Below are positions 1 through 9,604 of a DNA stretch of 64,000 bases, piece by piece (position 1 is the stretch's first letter; the number at the start of each line of letters is the position of its first letter). The DNA lies in assembly GCA_941918925.1 (NCBI GenBank), contig OW799237.1:4879201-4943200 (forward strand), written 5' to 3'. The position numbers were made by a program, and so were the translations under genes. Origin of the DNA: Phyto melanocephala (Eukaryota; Arthropoda; Insecta; Diptera; Rhinophoridae). The notes under the pieces are model-generated. The model was not told the DNA's origin. It did not search any database and worked only from the letters and a program-made list of their open reading frames with translations.

Positions 1-349
1 ATTACACCATAATCATTTCCACACATTGCGGTTACTAATTTCAAAGAAGAGCTCGGCATATCTTTGCACACCAATTGATTGAGATTGTGAATGTGATTTT
101 GGTTGTCCTCAAACCTGCCCTTTGAACATTTCAGGTCCATGCTACCGAAGCCAGTGTTGGCAAAAGCATTGTTAGTGCCGGTACAAAGTAATCTTAATTT
201 TGTGCCTGCTTTAATGCTGGTTATTTGACCAGTAGGTTTAAAAAGTTTGTAGTCACTTTCAGAAACGGATGTCAAGATGACTGGAGCTAATGCTTTGATG
301 TAGCGCAATCTTATCAGACAACTTGTCCTATTATTAGCAGTTGTATTAT
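1..349 (-). CDS. Tsal-like endonuclease paralogue 1, exon 2 (partial)
   Basis: Second coding exon of a gene cut by the left edge of the window. It opens after a splice acceptor (TCCTTAG at 350-356 on the minus strand) and reads without a stop to position 1. The protein is clearly paralogous to exon 2 of the complete gene at 7,675-9,436; both share LCTGTNNAF, SMDLKCSKG and QLVC. This region forms the N-terminal, cysteine-bearing half of DNA/RNA non-specific endonuclease family proteins secreted by flies. The catalytic half lies outside the window, so whether this copy is active cannot be judged. The reading frame is intact, which argues against a pseudogene over the part visible. The frame and splice sites are seen directly; family assignment rests on the better-preserved neighbour. 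Confidence 0.8.
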
Positions 350-472
350 CTAAGGATATAGAAGTTCAAATATAAATTAATATACAAAACGGATTTTCAT
401 TTCGAAGGATACATTTTATTATTTGTTTAACTATTTTCTAAAAAATATCCTTTTCAATTGCCTTTAACTCAC

Positions 473-518
473 CGAATGTTGTAGAGAAATAAACGATTAG
501 AATCAATAACTTCCACAT
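473..518 (-). CDS. Tsal-like endonuclease paralogue 1, exon 1 (signal peptide)
   Basis: First coding exon: ATG at 518, then MWKLLILIVYFSTTF and one nucleotide of the next codon, ending at a GTGAGT donor (472-467). It is a hydrophobic secretion signal differing from the paralogue 2 signal at only two residues. The exon is 46 nt, the same as in paralogue 2, giving a phase-1 intron of 123 nt to the acceptor before 349. A TATA box about 75 bp upstream supports it as the first exon. Confidence 0.82.
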
Positions 519-591
519 TTTGATACAACTTAAGTGATGTTCAAAATAAAGCTGTTGGTTTCCTTTAACTGTTTCCTTAATTGTCTACCTC

Positions 592-599
592 TATTTATA
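592..599 (-). promoter_or_regulatory. TATA box of endonuclease paralogue 1
   Basis: TATAAATA on the minus strand, in the context GGTATAAATAGAGGT. It lies about 74-81 bp upstream of the ATG at 518, so transcription would begin some 45-50 nt before the ATG. The same box at the same distance is present upstream of paralogue 2. Confidence 0.7.
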
Positions 600-777
600 C
601 CGATTTTTAATGTTTAACTTCATAGATGTAAATGTATTTTTTTACACATATACAAACATGTTGTTTACATTAATTTATTTTAATTTTGCAAACAAATATT
701 TTTTGAGTTAAATGGCATCTTTGTTTTAGTTATTCGTTTGTTAAGATTTTTTTTAACAATAGCAATAAAGTTGAAAA

Positions 778-1395
778 GGGAGCTATATTCAATCTGATAA
801 TACCCTTCACCGTCATGTACATCGGTATTATGACCACATCGAGGCTTTGGCTAGAAATTTAGATTTCGTGTTATATGCCAGTTTTTTTATTATTAATTCC
901 GACGCCATCTTTGATTTTGAATTTTTACATAGTTAGTTGTATTCTACTGGTCAAGCCCTTTCATTTGGTGCCATTATTCCGGGTGGGTTAAAAGGAACGA
1001 AGCCGTAAATATTGTATCATATTTCACTCATATATTCGCACTTTAATCTAGGATGCAATTTTGGAATTTTACCTTTGATACCGATATTCTCTCTCTTAAT
1101 GGTAGAGAAACTAAAAAAAAAATCGATTTTCGTTTGTAAATTTTAGGAAACACACCAAAGCTGTTGTATTTTGGTGCTTATATCTCAATTAGTTTCTAAC
1201 CGATTTCTGAGACCATTGCTTCTAATTTGCTGTCTAAAGTGTCCAAAAATTATTTATGAGCTTTGTAACTTAATAAAAATATTTTTTAAAATAATTTTTG
1301 CTTATAACTTTGCCGATTAGTAATCGATTTGTCCAAAATTTTTCACGAATATCTCTAGAGGCATATCATATCTATAGAAAGTGGCAAAGGTTTCA
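778..1395 (+). mobile_element. Degraded DINE/mini-me-like repeat, second subfamily
   Basis: Starts with a decayed head (AGCTATATTCAATCTGATAATACCC) typical of the widespread element in this window. It contains ATGACCACATCG and ATTCTACTGGTCAAGCCC, which recur in reverse orientation at 62,930-63,480 and in diverged form at 11,826-12,093. The tail around 1,220-1,395 recurs near 27,195-27,355 and, inverted, near 3,980-4,040. There is no coding capacity. Ends are approximate. Confidence 0.55.
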
Positions 1396-2354
1396 ACTTT
1401 TTGTTACTAAATTTCAATAAAAATCTGTAGGCTTGTCTTTTTGTATCACTGTACTTAAAATTTCTCTTACCAATACGGCTGCAAAACATTTTTGGCCACC
1501 TATGGTTTAAATGTTTTATTGCATTGACGTCACAACGGTTATATGGAATGACAATAAGGTTGTTAGTATACCAACAGTAATGGTCTAAGTAAAGCATTAT
1601 ATTTTTGTCGACTATACGAGGTTCACAAATGACCCAACCGCTTTCACTTCACTACCAAACGCTTTGTAAAAATCGGATTTTCTAATTGCAAAGCTTTGCT
1701 GCAGCATTATTTCGGTTTGCCAGATATAAATTTGATAAATTTTGATAAGTAAAAAATGCTTGCCGTTCTTACCAGTTACATTTCTTCTCAATTTGACATA
1801 TCTTAACTATGTAACATACAATAGATATGAAAGAGGGCCGCCTACCTTATATGAAATTTCAATATAATATTGAATAAGTTTTTTATACTATTTTTACTGG
1901 AGGTAAAGTTACAGCATTTGTTCTCCAGCGAAATTTTACTCAATCAAGAGATTCAATTAAGAATTTTAAAATTTTTATCACGTTCGAATGCCGCAATATA
2001 GGGCAATATGAATATCTTCTATGCTAAGTATTGATTCTGCAAACAATAAAAAGGAAGCACAAATAAAACTTGATATGTTGTTTTTAAAAACATTCTTTAA
2101 CTGCGCAAAATAATATTGTTTATTTCAGCATTCTATGAAAGTTTCAAAAATATTTACCCAATTTTTGCAGTCAGTTATTTTTAAATATTGTTTTTATTTA
2201 ATTAATTATCGATTTAAGAACGAAAACTAATAAACAACAACAGTACAATCGTAATGTAAAAATAGATTTGCACCTTATTATTGTATTGTTGTAGCAAAAG
2301 TGTAAAATAATATTTGTTTATGTCTACTCATTTATTTAACAATTTCTAATAAAA

Positions 2355-3031
2355 CAAGTAACAGTGCTATATTCGGCCGTGCCGAATCTTATATACCCTT
2401 CACAACGTGTAGTCATGCAATAGCAATTGTTTTTATCACCATTCATCTCATATAAAATACGTACATACATGTAAAAAACATACCAAAAAAAAAAAATATA
2501 TTAAAAATAAAAAAAAATAATAAAAAAAATTACAAAAAAAATTAAAAAAAAAATTTTAAAAAATTTTTTGAAAAAAATTAAAAAAAAAATATAAAAAAAT
2601 AATAAAATATAAATAATATATTAAATAAAATAATATTTTTTGGCTCAGCTGGAATTCGATGCCACGTTTACTTTAATCAGTATGTATGTAGGTTGTTGTT
2701 GTAATTGTGAAAAAAACGAGGTGGTCGTGGTTTTTTGCTCATATCTCAGAAAGTTATGGGGCGATTGTGCTGAATTTCAATAGCGATTTATTCCTGAATA
2801 TTTCCAAAAGATTGATACCATATAGAGATCAGAGGAACATATAGTTGCTTCTAAAAGTTGATTTCAACCAACACACGGACAGATGGGCAGACGGACAGAC
2901 GGTCAGGGCTTAATCGACTCCCCTATTCATTAGCCTTCAGAAAATATGGGGTCGGAAATGAAAATTGTAGAAATTACAAACGGAATGACAAAACTATTTA
3001 TATATACCCTTGTGCACAACAGGTGAAGGGT
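2355..3031 (+). mobile_element. Mini-me/DINE-1-like element, copy A
   Basis: Begins CAAGTAACAGTGCTATATTC, followed by the hairpin ATTCGGC-CGT-GCCGAAT and a TATATACCCTTCAC block. The centre is a long A-rich stretch (about 2,480-2,640). The 3' part has the (GTCY)n-type tract (ACGGACAGA repeats near 2,876-2,905), then a conserved core with GGGGTCGGAAATG, ending in a hairpin formed by ATACCCTT and AAGGGTAT. ATAAA lies on both sides. The (GTCY)n plus TA-rich design is that of dipteran mini-me elements, which are related to DINE-1 Helitron-derived repeats. It encodes nothing. Confidence 0.75.
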
Positions 3032-3707
3032 ATAAAGAAAATATGTTTATAAATATGTATGTATATACTTATGGTAGTGTGTGTATGTACTTGTAAAAAG
3101 AATTACATACTTACAAAAAATTTTATATTAAAAAATAACAAACTTCGATTTGTCACATTCGAACGCGTTCCTAATTTCACTTGAGCGTTCGAATAAAATT
3201 CTTTTTACTTGTTATGCTAAAATAAACACCAGAATTTAGGTCCTGGCGGCGAATTGGAGTATACAAATACGATCGTTATTTTACTAGAACAATAGCACAG
3301 GGTTTCCAAGTTAAGGGGATTCGCCCTACATTTAGGGTGTTTTTCGTCTTTTAGGAGCTAATTTACGAGTTTCAAATTCTTAGTGGGCAAAAAGTTTTAT
3401 TTAGGGGATTTTACCATTTGGTAGTCGGGCAGCTATTTATACAATATCGACTGCTTTGACCGTAATCTACACTGCGGTGAAATATTAAGCCGCACGTTAT
3501 TTTTAAGTACATATTTCTTATACTACCACAAGAACATACAAAATTATTAAATGAAGCAATTTAAATCTTTATTTATTCATTTATTTTCCATCGCTATAGC
3601 AACTACTTAATTTGATTTCAAGGTGATGCATTATTACTTGTATAGTCGCAACATTAAAAATCATGTGTTTTACTTGGCTAACAACGGCTTTTCAATTCTT
3701 TTTTTAT
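3032..3707. other. Gene-free AT-rich spacer
   Basis: No coding region, RNA gene or element end could be supported here. A stretch near 3,300-3,430 is slightly less AT-rich but shows no open frame or repeat partner in the window. Confidence 0.5.
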
Positions 3708-3893
3708 ACTCTTCACAGAGATTGTAAGGGTTTATATAGGTTTGTCATTCGGTGTGAAATTTTTACAATATTCATTTCCGACCCCATAAAGTATATATTT
3801 TCTAAAAGCTTATGAATAGGGGAGTCATTTATGTCCGTCTGTCCGTGTGCATATTGAAATCAGTTTTTTGAAACCCCCGAAATCGCAAAGATC
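3708..3893 (-). mobile_element. Mini-me/DINE-1-like element, copy B (3' fragment)
   Basis: Only the 3' end is left: the terminal hairpin with a mutated ACTCTTCAC, the core with GACCCCATAAAGTATATATT, the sequence AGGGGAGTC, and the GTCY tract (GTCCGTCTGTCCGTG). Homology stops near 3,893. The region to 4,279 contains only a short inverted match (about 3,980-4,040) to the repeat tail at 1,320-1,370. Confidence 0.7.
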
Positions 3894-4279
3894 AGTGTCA
3901 AGTTTTCTACCTAATTTTTTATCACAAAAAATAAAAACTTTCAGCCCTAGAATAATTTGTAGTCATATTTGCAACTAAATATGTATAGATATGGATGCCT
4001 CTAGAGATATTCCTGAAAATGATTGGACAAATCGATGTGTGTGAGAGGGTTGAGTTTATATAAGTTTAATGTAATAACAACGTGCGTAACAATAAGTTTA
4101 ATAACACAAAGTACTGCCTAAATTTGATTTATACCGTAAAAGGTCAATAATTCATTGTTTTTTATTATTAAAACGAACCCCAGTTTATTTAAACAAAATA
4201 AATCAACGTTTATTAAAGGTGTAAATGTAACAACATTTATCAATTTTGTTTTTTGTTATCTGGGACATGGTACAATAAA

Positions 4280-5154
4280 CAAGTAAGAGCGCTATATTCG
4301 GCCGTGCCGAATCTTATATACCCTTCACACCGTGTAGTCATGCAATAACAGTAGTTTGTATCACCATTCCATATGATATACGTACAAACATATAAAAACC
4401 ATACATATATAAAAACATCCACATTGTAAAATTATAAATTTACGTATGTATGTTAAAAAAAAATAAAAAAAAATTAAAAAAAAAAAAATTTAAAAAAAAA
4501 TTTAAAAAAAAATTTAAAAAAAAAATTAAAAAAAAAAATTTTAAAAAAAATTTTAAAAAATAATTAAAATATATATAATAAATATGAAACAAAAAAAAAA
4601 TAAAAAAAAAAATATTTAAAAAAAAAATTTAAAAAAAAATAATAATAAAAATATAAATAATATATTAATTAAAAAATAAAAAACAAATAAAAAAAAAATT
4701 AAAAAAAAAATTAAAAAAATATATAAAAAAATTTTTTTTTGGCTCAGCTGGGATTCAATTACACGTTTTCTCTAACCAGTATACACGTTTGTATGTATGT
4801 ATGTTGTTGTTGTAATGTTGTTTTTGTGAAAAAAAATCGAGGTGGTCGTGGGTTTTTGCTCATATCTCAGTTGTTTATGTACCGATGTTTCTGATTTTCA
4901 ATACCGATCTACTCCTGATATTTCTGATATTTTAATACCTCACCCGAGTCCAAGCGATGTCGGGGGGCTTCAAAAAGTTGATTTCAACATACACACGGAC
5001 AGACGGTCAGACGGACAGACTGACAGGGCTTAATCGACTCCCCTATTCATAAGCTTTCAGAAAATATATACTTTATGGGGTCGGAAATCAAAATTGTAGA
5101 AATTTCACACGGATTGACAAACCTATATATACCCTTTTTCACTGTGTGAAGGGT
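4280..5154 (+). mobile_element. Mini-me/DINE-1-like element, copy C
   Basis: Full-length copy with the same head (CAAGTAAGAGCGCTATATTC), the ATTCGGC/GCCGAAT hairpin, an unusually long A-rich centre (about 4,448-4,735), the GTCY tract near 4,990-5,025 and a terminal hairpin. ATAAA stands immediately before and after it, compatible with a 5-bp target duplication or with insertion beside a preferred ATAAA. It is close in sequence to copies E and G. Confidence 0.78.
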
Positions 5155-5544
5155 ATAAAACCAGGCAAACTCGTCCTTACAAAAAAAAAAAACAACATAT
5201 AATTTGTTTCTTTACAAAACGCCAATTTTCATTAGATTTTATTAATATTAAAATAAAAGTGTTAAAAAATATTTAAGAAATTTTTTTTTTAAATGTATGA
5301 GCAGACTCTGAGTACAACGTTACTTTTTAATATCAAATAGTATTAAAAAAAAGTACGATCGAACTAACTTTTCCATCCCTATATTATTTATTCTTTATAA
5401 TTTCTACTTTTTTCTAAGCATTTGTTTCTGCACACACATTTTCACATAAAGAATATTATTTTTTTTTATTAAAAAAAGCTTCCTTTCTTGTGCAATATTG
5501 AAAATTTTAGATTTTTACAAAATATCTTTTTAATGCGGTTTCAC

Positions 5545-6322
5545 AGCGCCCGGCGCGCGTTGCTACACCCCTTAATGAATAGAAATGTATTCTGAATTTT
5601 AATTGAATATATGTAGGTTAGGTAGAACAGGCAGCTGTTGTGCAGCTTACTTGGGTCCATTATATTGATCCCTTTGTGATACCTGAATAATATTTTATTG
5701 ATTTTTATTGTAATGCAAGTGGGTATACAATATTTTTGGTCTTTCCATTTGCTGTAAAAATGAACAAATTTTTTAATGTTCCCACTCTGGAGCATGCGAC
5801 GTACAGCTGGCCATGTGAAAAGCATGGATTTTCAAATTCAATGCTGCAACACGCAGAGATTGTAGTCGCTGGAAGTTGAAAGGCAAATCAGTGGGAACCA
5901 TTGGCTTGCGTGAAAATAGCTGAAAAGAATAACTTATTTTTATTGGGCGTGGCACTGCCTACTTTTCTAATTACGAAATTGTATAGTCATGACAGCTCAA
6001 TATGTGTGTGCAAAGTTTCAGAAAAATCGGTCCAGTGCAAGTACCTTAAAATTATAACTTTTTCTTTGGGCGTGCCACTGCCCACTTTTCTTATTACGAA
6101 ATTGTATAGTCACAACAGCTAAATATGTGTGCAAAGCTTTAGAAAAATCAGTCAAGTGCAAGTAGCTAAAAATTATAACTTATTTGTTATGGGCGTGGCA
6201 CCGCCCGCTTTTTACCACCCATAAACACTCCCTGGAATGGGTGCAACACCAAGCCAAGGTGTTGTGGTAATAGGTATGCCTGTTGTGGTAATAGGTATGC
6301 CTGGTTTTCTTGAACCATGGAT
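5545..6322 (-). mobile_element. Helitron derivative with helicase remnant, copy 1
   Basis: Read on the minus strand, this has about three 122-bp-spaced repeats (GGGCGTGGCA/CCGCCC motifs at about 5,944, 6,068 and 6,191), then a helicase C-terminal coding remnant (5,705-5,950), then a GC-rich 3' tail (GGTGTAGCAACGCGCGCC at about 5,551-5,568). That tail matches the Helitron end at 30,996-31,065. The final CTAG is not recognisable here. Its 5' end is lost at about 6,322, where a mariner-like relic begins. It shows the source of the non-autonomous copy at 30,996-31,864. Confidence 0.7.
5705..5950 (-). pseudogene. Helitron Rep/helicase, C-terminal remnant
   Basis: The minus strand reads FSHGQLYVACSRVGTLKNLF in one frame, continuing to a natural stop at 5,705 after a segment beginning FTANGKTKNIVYPLALQ. 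SHGQLYVACSRVG is the hallmark motif of the PIF1-like helicase in Helitron Rep/Hel proteins, and the stop falls at the family's usual C-terminus. Upstream, pieces such as LPFNFQRLQ and LRVAALNLKIHAF are recognisable but frameshifted. About the last 45 residues are intact in frame; the rest of the protein is missing. Confidence 0.75.
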
Positions 6323-6325
6323 ATA

Positions 6326-6921
6326 AAGGGTGGTTATATTTTAAGGGCCGATGTTGATTTTGAATAAAACACAAATTATTTAGTTAGGAAATTATTGTCA
6401 TTCCTTTTTATTATGATAATATTGATAATATTATGGATTGAACAAAATATCGTTTAAATGGCCGCCGAAACCTCGGCGGCACACCTCCATCCAAGTTTTC
6501 AGTGACAATGTTGATGTTCAATTGTTGGGCACGATGAAAAGTCGAGGTTGACTGCTCTTTTGCCACACTATCGCGAAAAGCAGCAGTGGTTCCCATTCAA
6601 CGAACTAAGAAGGCATTCACAGATGTTTTCACATTTCATACTGACCTGCTTTGCTGAAATTTAAATATTTTGCACAATTCTCCCGATTGTGGACGAATTT
6701 GAACGATTATATTGACCAAAATAATCACGAAGTGCACGAAATGCATTTTTATTTGAACGACCACTTTCATAATAAGCCTGAATAACTTTAACGCGTTGCT
6801 CGATTGTGGTTCTTTCCATGGTTCAAATTGAGTTAGTCTAAATTTGAGAAATGTCAAATAAAGTGCAGAAAAAAACATTTAGTTGTGATTCACATTCAGC
6901 CCTTAAAAATTAGCCATCCTT
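6326..6921 (-). mobile_element. Internally deleted mariner-like element
   Basis: Ends are inverted repeats: AAGGGTGGTTATATTTTAAG on the left and AAGGATGGCTAATTTTTAAG on the right (minus strand). On the minus strand, broken N-terminal transposase sequence is readable over about 6,824-6,550: it includes a start like MERTT, a segment with RSNKNAFRALRDYFG-like residues, and NTAAFRDSVAKEQSTSTFHR. This is the helix-turn-helix region also seen at 35,471-35,935. The catalytic part is absent, so the element is about 600 bp. It is a decayed, non-autonomous derivative; exact ends are uncertain by a few bases. Confidence 0.65.
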
Positions 6922-7335
6922 TTCTATATATATATTGTTTTTGTAGCATACGATTATTTCTCGCACAAGGGTCCATATAAAAAAACAATAACGTCCTCCC
7001 TGTTTCAAATGCCAACCATTACCTTAAAATAATGTTTAACATTTAGCATGATTTAAAAGAGAAAATATTTTATTAGGAATATTCTGGATTACAAAAATAC
7101 GTTCGTATTCAAGTTGATATAAAAAAAGGAATGAACAATACTGCAAAGAATACTATGGCCCAAATAATATAACCACGTTGAAAGTGTTCGTCTTACATAA
7201 ATCGCAATAATTTTTGCTTCCAGCCAAATTTCGCAAAACATCTAAAGATATTTTTCTTAAAGTAAAGATAACAACATTTGTTTAATTGCATATTTACTGG
7301 CTTACTCAAAAAAAAAAACATTTTAGAATTAATAG

Positions 7336-7380
7336 AGGCTTATTTGACAGATATTGTACAGACATTTGTCAAATAAGCCT
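7336..7380. repeat. Perfect 14-bp inverted repeat (hairpin)
   Basis: Arms AGGCTTATTTGACA (7,336-7,349) and TGTCAAATAAGCCT (7,367-7,380) with a 17-bp loop. It lies about 300 bp beyond the stop codon of the complete endonuclease gene. It may be a small MITE remnant; the remaining 6,930-7,670 shows no gene. Confidence 0.7.
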
Positions 7381-7674
7381 TCAATAAACTTAAAATATTT
7401 TTTATGAATACAGCAGTTGAATTTTTATTTTTTTTTTTTTATTATACATATTTATTTTTTTCGACATTAGCTTTAAAAGATATAGATCAATCCGAAATAA
7501 GGAAAAACTGTTTTTTAAGTAAAAGTAATTATAGAATTATTTTAATAAGGCTAGAAGTGGTAATATCGAACCATACAAAAATGACCCAACATTGAAAATG
7601 TATTTATGGGCCCGGCTCTGTAGTATGTATATCTATACTGCATACATACATGTATTAAACATTCTTACTTAATA

Positions 7675-8369
7675 TTAGTCGAGTTCAATAACAGTAGCAA
7701 ATTTGAGCAACCTACTACCACGAACTTCGTCTTTCAACGTATCCACTGTTCGTTTGAAATAACTAATTTCACAGCAGAACGTATAACCTTCTTTTGTATT
7801 TTGGAAACTAGGATTGACTATACCTGCTGCTTCACAAACATTAGGGCAAAATTCTTCGGCTGGACCATTGAGTATGTAGGGATTATTAACAGTCACAAGC
7901 ACAATAGCCGCATCAGCAGCCTTGTGCATTAGAACCTTGTAGAAATACTTGGGAACTTTGAATTTGTTTCCGGCATCTAAATAAATTTCCACTTGAGAAC
8001 CATTTGGATGTGGCAATTTCAAAGTACTCATATGACCGGTATAGGCTTCGATGTCATCTTTGTAAATGATTGCAGTAGCACGAGCTAATTCTTCCACTCT
8101 CAACCAATTACCGACATCAACATCTCGAAATTCGGGTACTGCATTAACATAATAGCGTGTGGCCAGTTGTTCGTACCCGAAAATAAAATCAGTTTCGGCT
8201 GCTAATTGAGAAAAATCTAAAAGGTTTTTTTTATCAATATATTTTTGTTTTTTGCCAAAATAATTTTGAAAAAGTTGGATTTGATTTTTCTGGTTAAGGA
8301 TGGAGGCTTTTTCAGCAGATTGCAAGCCAGAGGACTTCCAGGGACGGTGCTGAGTTCTGGGAATAGAGT
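7675..8369 (-). CDS. Tsal-like DNA/RNA non-specific endonuclease, exon 3 (catalytic-domain exon)
   Basis: Third and last coding exon (residues 173-403 of the joined protein), from the acceptor TTTCTTTGCAG to a TAA-type stop at 7,675. It carries the endonuclease_NS fold: GYEQLATRYYVNAVPEFRDV, a G-N-W motif (residues 259-261), GSQVEIYLDAGNKFKVPKYF and VNNPYI, followed by a cysteine-bearing C-terminus. In active members a D-R-G-H motif supplies the catalytic histidine; here residues 224-227 read D-F-S-Q, at the same spacing before L-A-A-E-T-D-F. The metal-binding Asn of the N-x-G-x-W motif aligns with Asp257. Nuclease activity is therefore doubtful. Tsetse Tsal proteins bind nucleic acid strongly with only residual nuclease activity, which is the closest functional precedent. 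Confidence 0.88.
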
Positions 8370-8804
8370 CTGCAAAGAAATGTGAATAAACAGAAAACTT
8401 ATTTTTCTTGTTTAGATTCTTCGCTCTTATTCAAGTTGTCGAAATCGTTGTCGTTTTTAAGTCAACATCACTCTGCTTCTCCATCGACATTACTTCGACA
8501 CCAACTAATAATAATTGCAGCCTTGTGATGACTAATAAACACATGTGACATGTCTAATGTCGCAAACAGACAACAAAGTGATGTAGACTCAAGCAATAAC
8601 AACGTCGTTGCCTAAAAAGAATTTAATTAAAATTTTCCTTTAAAAAGAGTTTTTTAAGTTTTCATAAAGAAAAAATTGAAAACTAAAATTTTTAAAAAGC
8701 TTAAATTTTTCTTTTTTTTTGTCGAGAAGATAAACTGAAATTTTTAAACCAAATATGTTCGTTCTTTTGAAAAATAAATACAATTTTTGTACACTAATAC
8801 TCAC
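8370..8804 (-). other. Intron 2 of the endonuclease gene
   Basis: A 435-nt phase-1 intron with GTGAGT donor (8,804-8,799) and TTTGCAG acceptor (8,370-8,376). It is AT-rich; no nested gene is seen. Joining across it restores Asn173 (A|AC) and keeps one frame through all three exons. Confidence 0.85.
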
Positions 8805-9275
8805 TGTCAATGGCGGCCCCATTCAGTGTGACATGTGCATAAATTGCACGATCCGTGCCACTGCAATAGCATATTTCAAATAGTGGTCCATGAAATTGGC
8901 CATTATCGCCAAAACCAATATTATATATCAAACCATAATTATTCCCACACCTTTCGTTCGTTATTTGCAAAGAAGAGCTAGGCACATCTCTGCACACCAA
9001 TTGATGGATATTGTGAATGTGTTTTTGGTCGTCCTCAAAATTGCCCTTGGAACATTTCAAGTCCATGCTATCGAAGCCAGTGTTTTCAAAAGCATTGTTA
9101 GTGCCGGTACAAAGCAATCTTAATTTTGAGCCTGGTCTAATGCTGACTATTTTACCAGTAGGTTTAAAAAGTTTGTAGTCATATTCAGAAACGGATGTCA
9201 AGATGACTGGAGCTAATGCTTTGATTTCATGCAATTTTATAAGACAACTTGTCCGATTATTAGCAGTTGCATTAT
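8805..9275 (-). CDS. Tsal-like DNA/RNA non-specific endonuclease, exon 2
   Basis: Codes for residues 16-172, the mature N-terminal region. It begins after the acceptor TATCCTTAG with D-N-A-T-A-N-N-R-T, which contains two potential N-glycosylation sites right after the signal peptide. It has several cysteines (LLCTGTN, LKCSKG, QLVCRD, NERCGNN, EICYCSG), fitting a disulfide-bonded secreted protein. It ends at a GTGAGT donor. This half is usual in the fly secreted endonuclease family upstream of the nuclease fold. It is highly similar to 1-349, its tandem paralogue. Confidence 0.88.
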
Positions 9276-9390
9276 CTAAGGATATACAAGTTCAAATATA
9301 AATTAATATACAAAACGGATTTTCATTTGGAAGGATACATTTTATTTTAAGTTTAAACAAAAATGTCCTTCACAATTGCCTTTAACTCAC

Positions 9391-9436
9391 CGAATGTTGT
9401 AGAGAAACAAACGAATAGAATCAATAACTTCCACAT
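9391..9436 (-). CDS. Tsal-like DNA/RNA non-specific endonuclease, exon 1 (signal peptide)
   Basis: ATG at 9,436 starts MWKLLILFVCFSTTF, a short secretion signal, and the exon closes at a GTGAGT donor after one nucleotide of the Gly/Asp codon. The intron (9,276-9,390) is 115 nt. Joining 46 + 471 + 695 nt gives 1,212 nt, exactly 404 codons including stop, which supports all four splice sites. The start was chosen because it gives the signal peptide, follows a TATA box at a plausible distance, and is conserved in paralogue 1. Confidence 0.87.
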
Positions 9437-9509
9437 TTTGATACAACTTAAGAGATGCTCAAAATAAAGCTGTTGGTTTCCTTTAACTGTTTCCTTAATT
9501 GTTCACCTC

Positions 9510-9517
9510 TATTTATA
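9510..9517 (-). promoter_or_regulatory. TATA box of the complete endonuclease gene
   Basis: TATAAATA on the minus strand, 74-81 bp upstream of the ATG at 9,436, in the same context (GGTATAAATAGAGGT) as in paralogue 1. The interval from the box to the ATG is nearly identical between copies, including the CTTTATTTTGAGCATC-like leader, so this is probably a conserved core promoter and 5' UTR. Confidence 0.72.
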
Positions 9518-9604
9518 CCGATTTTTACTGTTTGACTTGTTGACTTTGCAGTTGTACATGTATTTGTTTAACGCATACATACACACATATTTATATTCAT
9601 TTAT

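Larger units (their letters stand above)
1..2345 (-). repeat. Segmental duplication, unit 1 (endonuclease paralogue 1 and its upstream flank)
   Basis: This segment aligns with about 8,927-11,385: the gene part (1-560), the promoter, and a distal upstream block (about 1,560-2,345). Shared landmarks include the TGTTAGTATA run near 1,560 and 10,650, and the AATATCTTCTATGCTAAGTA run near 2,012 and 11,130. The copies differ by insertions: unit 1 carries an old repeat at about 778-1,395, and unit 2 carries a mini-me-like element at 9,605-10,260. The duplication therefore predates at least one of these insertions. Confidence 0.8.

Noticed and set aside
8890..9123. 77-codon plus-strand open frame
   Set aside because: Antisense to exon 2 of the endonuclease gene.
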